NCBI GenBank assembly: GCA_030699385.1
Contig: JAUYMY010000007.1
Coordinates: forward strand, 30,597 to 94,596
Source: Methylobacter sp.
Lineage (GTDB): Bacteria; Pseudomonadota; Gammaproteobacteria; Methylococcales; Methylomonadaceae
Reading direction: 5' to 3'
Length of the DNA stretch: 64,000 nucleotides
Below, piece by piece: positions 58,111 to 64,000 of the stretch (positions are counted from its first letter, which is position 1; every line of letters starts with the position of its first letter). Below the pieces are notes generated by a model that ran no database searches, was not told the DNA's origin, and saw only the letters and a list, made by a program, of their open reading frames with translations. A program made the translations under genes and the position numbers.

Positions 58111-59271
58111 ATGTCAGAAGTCCTACTCAATGCCGCTGATTCAACCGCTGTAGTTAGCGAAACCGAACCGCTTGCGCTGGCTATGCAGCTGGAGCAAGCC
58201 AGGCAGCATCTACTGTTGCTACTGTTAGAGGACGATCAGGCGTCGACGGTATTGCATGAACAGTGTTTGCGTCATCTGAATGATGGTCAGGATATATCTG
58301 ACCTGGTTCGTGACAATGCTGCCGATGCAATTGTTGTACAAAACTCAGCTTTTGTACAACTTGATAGTCATCAAACTGCCGCATCATTGTTGGACAGTGC
58401 GGCGGCCAGATCGTTGTTATTTAATTTACATTTTGCCCCCGGCTTTTTAATTGAAGTGTCGGCACTGTGTTTGGCCACGACTGACGGCAGCGATTATTCG
58501 GCTAGGCTTGCCTTAGCCGGGCAAAATCTGCAACGGCTCAGACAGCAAATGATTGCCGCTAATATGGGTTTGGTCGCTTTTGTCGCGCATAAACAAAAAA
58601 CTACTGCTCTGGGTTTTGATGATTTGCTGCAAGAAGGCGTGGTCGGTTTGATTAAGGCGGTCGAGCGTTTTGACCCGTATCGCGGCTTTCAGTTTTCAAC
58701 TTATGCGATGCCGTGGATTAAACAGGCTATTTCCAGGCTCATTGTGAAGCAGGAAAAAACCGTGCGTTTGCCGGTGTCCTTGGCCGAAAGAGCGAGCGCG
58801 GTGTTTGAGGCAATGCGCAAAAGCTATCTGCAAACCGAGCGCTGGCCCAGTGTCGAGCAGTTAAAAACACTGTGCGATTTAAGCGAAGACGAAATTAAAA
58901 CCATCAGAAGTTATTACCAGGCCACGCATTCTCTGGATGCGGCGATGGAGTCCGAAGAGGATGACGGCCAAGCTTTAATGGCGCGGATGAAGCAGCAGCA
59001 GTTTGCGCAGCCACTCGATGAATTGATTGAGAACAATTTGACTCAGTATCTCGACCAAGTGATGGCGACCTTGCCGGACAAGGAAGCGGCGATTCTGACA
59101 CTGCGTTTTGGTTTAAGAAATCACACAGAAATGACCTTGCAGGCCATTGCCGATCAACTACAGGTAAGCCGGGAGCGCGTAAGGCAGATACAAAATGAAG
59201 CGTTAAAAAAGTTAAAAAACCAGTTTGGTTGCGATCTGATGCTGTTTCTTGAACCTAACGACAGCTACTAG
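58111..59271 (+). CDS. Sigma-70 family RNA polymerase sigma factor (RpoD/RpoS-like alternative sigma)
   Basis: LLQEGVVGLIKAVERFDPYRGFQFSTYAMPWIKQAISR; LRFGLRNHTEMTLQAIADQLQVSRERVRQIQNEALKKLK. Confidence 0.92.
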   Translation: MSEVLLNAADSTAVVSETEPLALAMQLEQARQHLLLLLLEDDQASTVLHEQCLRHLNDGQDISDLVRDNAADAIVVQNSAFVQLDSHQTAASLLDSAAARSLLFNLHFAPGFLIEVSALCLATTDGSDYSARLALAGQNLQRLRQQMIAANMGLVAFVAHKQKTTALGFDDLLQEGVVGLIKAVERFDPYRGFQFSTYAMPWIKQAISRLIVKQEKTVRLPVSLAERASAVFEAMRKSYLQTERWPSVEQLKTLCDLSEDEIKTIRSYYQATHSLDAAMESEEDDGQALMARMKQQQFAQPLDELIENNLTQYLDQVMATLPDKEAAILTLRFGLRNHTEMTLQAIADQLQVSRERVRQIQNEALKKLKNQFGCDLMLFLEPNDSY

Positions 59272-59307
59272 CACCAAGCCGCGCCACATTAAGCAGGAGG
59301 AGAGATC

Positions 59308-60462
59308 ATGTCATCAGAAAAACACAGTACCGAACGCAATCAGCAGCCAGACTGGAAGTTTGAGCTGGAAAAAAACTGGAAAACGCTTTATCGAAAGTCC
59401 AGCGACTATTTTTTAAATCATAAAGATCAATTTTCGCTGGCGAAAGTAAGCGGCATTGTCGGTGGTGCTGCAACGGTAATTTGGCTGGCGACCGGCGTTT
59501 ATATCGTCGATGAAGGTAATCGCGGTGTCATTACCCGCTTTGGCGCTTACAACGAGACCACCACGCCGGGGCCGCATTGGCATTTGCCCGCGCCGATTGA
59601 AAAGGTCAGCATTGTTAATGTTGAGCAGCAGCGCTTTATTGAAGTCGGTTACCGCGATTCACGCGGCAACAAGTCGTCTAATGTCGGCCAGGAATCGTTG
59701 ATGCTGACCACCGATGAAAATATCGTCAACGTGCGTTTAGCGGTGCAATACCAGATTAATAATGCCCGTGATTATCTGTTCAATGTCAGGGATAACGAAG
59801 ACACCTTAAAACAACTGACCGAAAGCGTGGAGCGTGCGGTAATCGGCAGCAACAACATGGATTATGTGTTGACTGAAGGCCGCAGCGAGATTGTCGCAGA
59901 GATTAAACGCGATATTCAGGCCGCGATGGATGACTATCAAGCCGGGATTATTATTGCCAGTGTCAATCTGCAAGACGCGCAGCCGCCGGAAGAAGTGCAG
60001 GGCGCTTTTGAGGATGCCATCCGCGCCCGCGAAGACAAACAACGGCTGATTAATGAGGCCGAAGCCTACAGCAACGAGATTATCCCAAAAGCGCGCGGTG
60101 CAGCCTCGCGTCTGTTGCTGGAAGCGGAAGCCTACGAAGCGGAAAAAGTCGCCAAAGCTAAAGGCGATACCCAACGCTTTGAGCAATTGCTGGTCGAATA
60201 TGAAAAAGCCCCGGCCATCACCCGCAAGCGCTTGTTTTTAGAAGCCCGGGAAAAGCTGTTCAGCAGCACCAATAAAGTCATTGTCGATGCCGGTCAAAGC
60301 GCGCCGCAGTTGTATATGCCGTTGCAAAACCCGGTTTCCAATACAGTTGCGGCAAACAAATCGACGGCGCTGGAACTGCCTGGCGAACCGGTTGCTGTTG
60401 ACAAAAACGACGCTGCAAAAATAGCCGCTAATAACCTACGCCCCAGCAGGAGCAAACCATGA
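59308..60462 (+). CDS. hflK: FtsH protease modulator HflK
   Basis: SPFH/band-7: GVYIVDEGNRGVITRFGAYNETTTPGPHWHLPAPIEKV; followed by hflC. Confidence 0.95.
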   Translation: MSSEKHSTERNQQPDWKFELEKNWKTLYRKSSDYFLNHKDQFSLAKVSGIVGGAATVIWLATGVYIVDEGNRGVITRFGAYNETTTPGPHWHLPAPIEKVSIVNVEQQRFIEVGYRDSRGNKSSNVGQESLMLTTDENIVNVRLAVQYQINNARDYLFNVRDNEDTLKQLTESVERAVIGSNNMDYVLTEGRSEIVAEIKRDIQAAMDDYQAGIIIASVNLQDAQPPEEVQGAFEDAIRAREDKQRLINEAEAYSNEIIPKARGAASRLLLEAEAYEAEKVAKAKGDTQRFEQLLVEYEKAPAITRKRLFLEAREKLFSSTNKVIVDAGQSAPQLYMPLQNPVSNTVAANKSTALELPGEPVAVDKNDAAKIAANNLRPSRSKP

Positions 60463-61319
60463 GCAGAACATCTATTTTATTGCCCGCCAGTTTCAGTCTG
60501 TTAATGCTGGCCTATTTGTCGGTTTTTTATGTCAACGAACATGAAAAAGCCATTTTGTTTCGTCTGGGTGAAATGGTCGATTCAGACTATACGCCCGGAC
60601 TCCATTTTAAGACCCCCGTCATCAATAAAGTCAGTACGTTTGATGCGCGCGTGCTGACCTTGGACGCCAAGTCCGAGCGTTTTCTTACCTCTGAAAAGAA
60701 GAATGTCATTGTTGATTCTTTTGCTAAGTGGCAAATCGGTGATGTGGGTCTCTTTTACACCACGGTCGGCGGCGACGAATATCAAGCCAATTTGCGCCTC
60801 GACCAAATTATGAAAGATGCGTTGCGTAGCGAGTTCGGCGTTCGTACCATTAAACAGCTGATTTCCGAAGACCGCAGCGAATTGCGCCAAACCTTATTGA
60901 CTAAATTATCGCCGGTGGCCGCAAAATTCGGCATTAAGTTGGTCGATATTCGTATCAAACGCATTGATTTGCCGCAGGAAGTCAGTAATTCGGTATATCA
61001 ACGCATGCGCGCCGAACGTGAACGGGTAGCGCGCGAATTTCGTTCCCAAGGCGCCGAAACCGCCGAGCAAATCAGCGCCGAAGCCGACAAACAAAAACAG
61101 GTGATACTGGCCAATGCGCGCCGTGATGGTGAAAATATCCGGGGGCGCGGCGATGCGCAATCTGCTGATATTTATGCGCAAAGTTACGGTAAAAATGCCG
61201 AATTTTATGCCTTTTACCGCAGCTTGCAGGCGTATCAGACTTCTTTTGAAAAAACCCAGGACACTTTGGTGCTAAAACCCGATTCCGATTTTTTCAAATA
61301 TTTTAGCCGTGAAAATTAA
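60459..61319 (+). CDS. hflC: FtsH protease modulator HflC
   Basis: VNEHEKAILFRLGEMVDSDYTPGLHFKTPVINKV; start overlaps the hflK stop. Confidence 0.95.
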   Translation: MSRTSILLPASFSLLMLAYLSVFYVNEHEKAILFRLGEMVDSDYTPGLHFKTPVINKVSTFDARVLTLDAKSERFLTSEKKNVIVDSFAKWQIGDVGLFYTTVGGDEYQANLRLDQIMKDALRSEFGVRTIKQLISEDRSELRQTLLTKLSPVAAKFGIKLVDIRIKRIDLPQEVSNSVYQRMRAERERVAREFRSQGAETAEQISAEADKQKQVILANARRDGENIRGRGDAQSADIYAQSYGKNAEFYAFYRSLQAYQTSFEKTQDTLVLKPDSDFFKYFSREN

Positions 61320-61331
61320 GCGGGGATAACC

Positions 61332-63227
61332 ATGAAAATCATTATTTTTCGTATTCTGGCTCTGGGCGTGATTGCCGGCGTTTTGTTCAGCATATTTAAC
61401 CGCACCGGTGCCAATTATGAGGAAAACTACGCGGTACCGTATTCCGATTTTATCGAGAGTGTGCGCAGCCGCAGTATTTCCGAAGTCATTATCAGCGGCA
61501 CTGAAGTTGATGGCCGCCGCAGCAATGGCGAACGCTTCACCACTTACAATCCTAACGATCCGCGCTTAATCGACGAATTGTTGGAATATGGCGTGAAAAT
61601 CAAGGTGGAAAAACCCCATGTAGGCTCGACTTTAAGCCAGACCTTACTGTCTTGGGCACCGATGATTTTTTTCATTGGCTTGATGTTTTATTTTATGCGC
61701 AAACAGCAAATGGGCGGGCAGGGCGGTCAAATGGGTTTTGGCAAAAGCCGCGCCAAATTGATGGCTGAAGACCAGATTAAAGTACGTTTCACCGATGTCG
61801 CAGGCGTTGAAGAAGCCAAAGAAGATGTGGTGGAAATGGTCGATTTTTTGCGAGACCCCGGCAAATATGAAGTGCTGGGCGGCAAAATACCGCGCGGCGT
61901 GTTAATGGTCGGGCCTCCTGGAACCGGTAAAACCTTGTTGGCGAGAGCCATTGCTGGTGAAGCCGGGGTGCCGTTCTTTTCCATCTCAGGTTCTGACTTT
62001 GTTGAAATGTTTGTTGGTGTTGGTGCCTCACGGGTACGAGATATGTTCGAGCAAGCCAAAAAACGCGCACCGTGCATCATCTTTATCGACGAAATTGATG
62101 CGGTAGGTCGGCATCGCGGCGCTGGCGGCATGGGCGGCGGCAACGACGAGCGCGAACAAACGCTGAACCAATTATTGGTTGAAATGGACGGTTTTAGCGG
62201 CAACGAAGGCATTATCGTCATTGCCGCGACCAACCGCGCCGATGTCTTGGACAAGGCTTTATTAAGACCCGGCCGATTCGATCGTCAGGTGCAGGTCGGC
62301 TTGCCCGACATCAAAGGCCGCGAGCAAATCCTGAAAGTTCATGCCGGCAAAGTGCCATTGGCCGATGATGTCAATATCAACGATTTGGCGCGCGGTACGC
62401 CGGGCTTTTCCGGTGCCGAATTGGCCAATTTGATTAACGAAGGTGCATTGTTTGCGGCACGGATGAATCAACGCGTAGTGACCATGAACAATCTGGACAA
62501 GGCGCGTGACAAAATGATTATGGGCGCGGAAAAACGCACGATGGTGATGAGCCGCGACGACCTGTTGATGACTGCTTATCACGAAGCCGGTCATGCCATC
62601 GTTGGCCGCATCGTGCCCGACCATGACCCGGTTTATAAAGTCAGCATCATGCCGCGCGGCGGCGCTTTGGGCATCACCATGTTTTTGCCCGAACGCGATC
62701 AATACAGCGCCAGCAAGGACAAACTGGAAAGCCAAATTTCCAGCCTGTTTGGCGGCCGGGTTGCCGAAGCGCTGATTTACGGTAAAAACAAAGTGACCAC
62801 CGGTGCATCCAATGACATTGAACGGGCGACGCAACTGGCGCGCAACATGGTCACCAAATGGGGCTTGTCCGATCGTCTAGGGCCAATGGATTACGGCGAT
62901 AACGAGGGCGGTTATATGGGTTCGCAAGCCAAGCCGATGTCCGAGAAAATGGCGCAAGTCATCGACGAGGAAATCCGCCAGCTGGTTGACTTAAATTATC
63001 AGCGCGCCGAGCAAATTCTGAAAGACCACATCGAGATTTTGCACAACATGGCCCACGCCTTGCTTGATTGGGAAACCATTGATAAATATCAAATTGACGA
63101 ACTGATGCAAGGCAAAATGATTGCCCCGCCTGAGCCGGTTATTGAAGTAATGGAACCCGTTATCAGCAACATTACGCTGGATGACGGCAGCAGTAAAAAA
63201 GCGGATGAGTCAAAACTGAACGCTTAA
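61332..63227 (+). CDS. ftsH: ATP-dependent zinc metalloprotease FtsH
   Basis: [44 protein letters not shown] zinc motif. Confidence 0.97.
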   Translation: MKIIIFRILALGVIAGVLFSIFNRTGANYEENYAVPYSDFIESVRSRSISEVIISGTEVDGRRSNGERFTTYNPNDPRLIDELLEYGVKIKVEKPHVGSTLSQTLLSWAPMIFFIGLMFYFMRKQQMGGQGGQMGFGKSRAKLMAEDQIKVRFTDVAGVEEAKEDVVEMVDFLRDPGKYEVLGGKIPRGVLMVGPPGTGKTLLARAIAGEAGVPFFSISGSDFVEMFVGVGASRVRDMFEQAKKRAPCIIFIDEIDAVGRHRGAGGMGGGNDEREQTLNQLLVEMDGFSGNEGIIVIAATNRADVLDKALLRPGRFDRQVQVGLPDIKGREQILKVHAGKVPLADDVNINDLARGTPGFSGAELANLINEGALFAARMNQRVVTMNNLDKARDKMIMGAEKRTMVMSRDDLLMTAYHEAGHAIVGRIVPDHDPVYKVSIMPRGGALGITMFLPERDQYSASKDKLESQISSLFGGRVAEALIYGKNKVTTGASNDIERATQLARNMVTKWGLSDRLGPMDYGDNEGGYMGSQAKPMSEKMAQVIDEEIRQLVDLNYQRAEQILKDHIEILHNMAHALLDWETIDKYQIDELMQGKMIAPPEPVIEVMEPVISNITLDDGSSKKADESKLNA

Positions 63228-63280
63228 ATTAACCCTATTCCGTCGATGCGTGGGCATCGATTAACCTGTCCTCCTCTATA

Positions 63281-63320
63281 TGCCCTTCAGCCTGTGTATT
63301 TGTGAAGGGCATTTTTTTTT
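63281..63320 (+). terminator. Rho-independent terminator after ftsH
   Basis: tgcccttca-gcctgtgtatt-tgtgaagggca followed by T9. Confidence 0.85.
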
Positions 63321-63321
63321 C

Positions 63322-63774
63322 ATGGAGATAATGATGAATACCCAGCTTGTTAAACACAAAACCCTGCAACTCATCACGCTGATAGTGAGCATTAATTTTA
63401 ATATCGCCGTGGTTTTTCTGCTGATTGCCAGCGTGGTTTCCGCCGCCGGCAGCACCGCTATTTTTGATAATAATGTTGATCTTTACGGCGCTTTAGCCAG
63501 TAATTTGCGTTTGATGTTGGTTTATCTGACGCTAAGCCAATTTAGCGTTTATTGCTTTTGCAGTTATAGCCAAAACTACCGGCCGTTAATGGCCGTTGGT
63601 TTGTTTTGGTTGACGCTGATGGGCGCTATTGATTTTTACGGCATGGTTAATCAGATTGCCATCGACGTTAATTATAACTGGCTGTTTTTGTATTTGGGCG
63701 TGTCCAATTTGCTGTACGGCGGCCTGTCTATCGTGCAAAGTCGTTATTTGCGCGAAGATTCTAATGGGCAGTGA
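63322..63774 (+). CDS. Small multi-TM membrane protein of unknown function
   Basis: Four hydrophobic segments; ORF-track start at 63280 lies in the ftsH terminator, so start placed at 63322 or 63334. Confidence 0.6.
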   Translation: MEIMMNTQLVKHKTLQLITLIVSINFNIAVVFLLIASVVSAAGSTAIFDNNVDLYGALASNLRLMLVYLTLSQFSVYCFCSYSQNYRPLMAVGLFWLTLMGAIDFYGMVNQIAIDVNYNWLFLYLGVSNLLYGGLSIVQSRYLREDSNGQ

Positions 63775-63805
63775 TAAAGTTGACCGGTTTGAAAATTATC
63801 ACCAC

Positions 63806-63834
63806 GCAGACCAGGTTTTAAAAACCTGGTCTGC
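63806..63834. repeat. Perfect 14-bp-arm palindrome
   Basis: gcagaccaggtttt-a-aaaacctggtctgc. Confidence 0.75.
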
Positions 63835-63878
63835 ACAGTCCACCGTCATCTCAGTCGATGGCCTTGCCCCATTATCAT

Positions 63879-63950
63879 CGTTCCCACGCTCCGGTGCTCA
63901 TCGTTATACATAAGTATTCCGGTTCACAAATTTAGGCGCTTGGGAACGCG
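63879..63950. repeat. REP-like inverted repeat (CGTTCCCACGCTCC ... GCGCTTGGGAACGCG)
   Basis: Inverted ends similar to the element at 54121-54202. Confidence 0.5.
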
Positions 63951-64000
63951 TGAAAATAGATGAAATTTGTGGGAGCGGCCACCCGGCCGCGAACAATCGC

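Noticed and set aside
61727-62834. Long minus-strand ORFs inside ftsH (175 aa and 190 aa)
   Set aside because: Antisense to a highly conserved gene; no RBS or recognisable domains.
63280-63321. Upstream start of the final membrane-protein ORF
   Set aside because: Lies within the ftsH terminator hairpin; the later Met at 63322 or 63334 is more plausible.

Overview
This window looks like chromosomal DNA from a gammaproteobacterium, possibly a methanotroph-like Methylococcales (the lineage is an inference from gene content). Most of it is ordinary housekeeping sequence: the end of a cytochrome oxidase assembly cluster, ftsE-ftsX-rpoH, galU, phr, queA, dtd, yegQ/trhP, rraA, ispH, hslR, tusE/tusB, xseA, thpR, bcp, phoH-like and hflK-hflC-ftsH. 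Five regions stand out. (1) One uninterrupted ORF fuses an 8-TM heme A synthase (COX15/CtaA) to the SRP receptor FtsY (810-2783). (2) A near-perfect CIRCE/HrcA operator (17/18 bases, N9 spacer) lies directly upstream of rpoH (4453-4479). (3) An integron cassette array without a visible integrase (CALIN-like, about 14.92-17.75 kb) has attC-like sites whose R'/R'' cores covary cassette by cassette. Its cassettes carry a HEPN-motif protein, a PUA/EVE-like protein, a DUF3592 protein and two orphan ORFs. (4) A CarH/LitR-type B12-binding MerR regulator, with W-H-x8-E-H and E-x-H-x2-G motifs, is divergent from a sigma-70 factor that appears to form one operon with hflK-hflC-ftsH. (5) An apparently AT-rich accessory island (about 29.2-42.2 kb) places an RsbU/V/W-like partner-switching module (SpoIIE phosphatase, HATPase kinase, two STAS proteins) among a GlgX-like debranching enzyme, an AGE-fold protein, an RTX protein, a DAACS transporter and an outer-membrane protein. 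All calls come from reading the sequence and the supplied ORF track; no database search was run.
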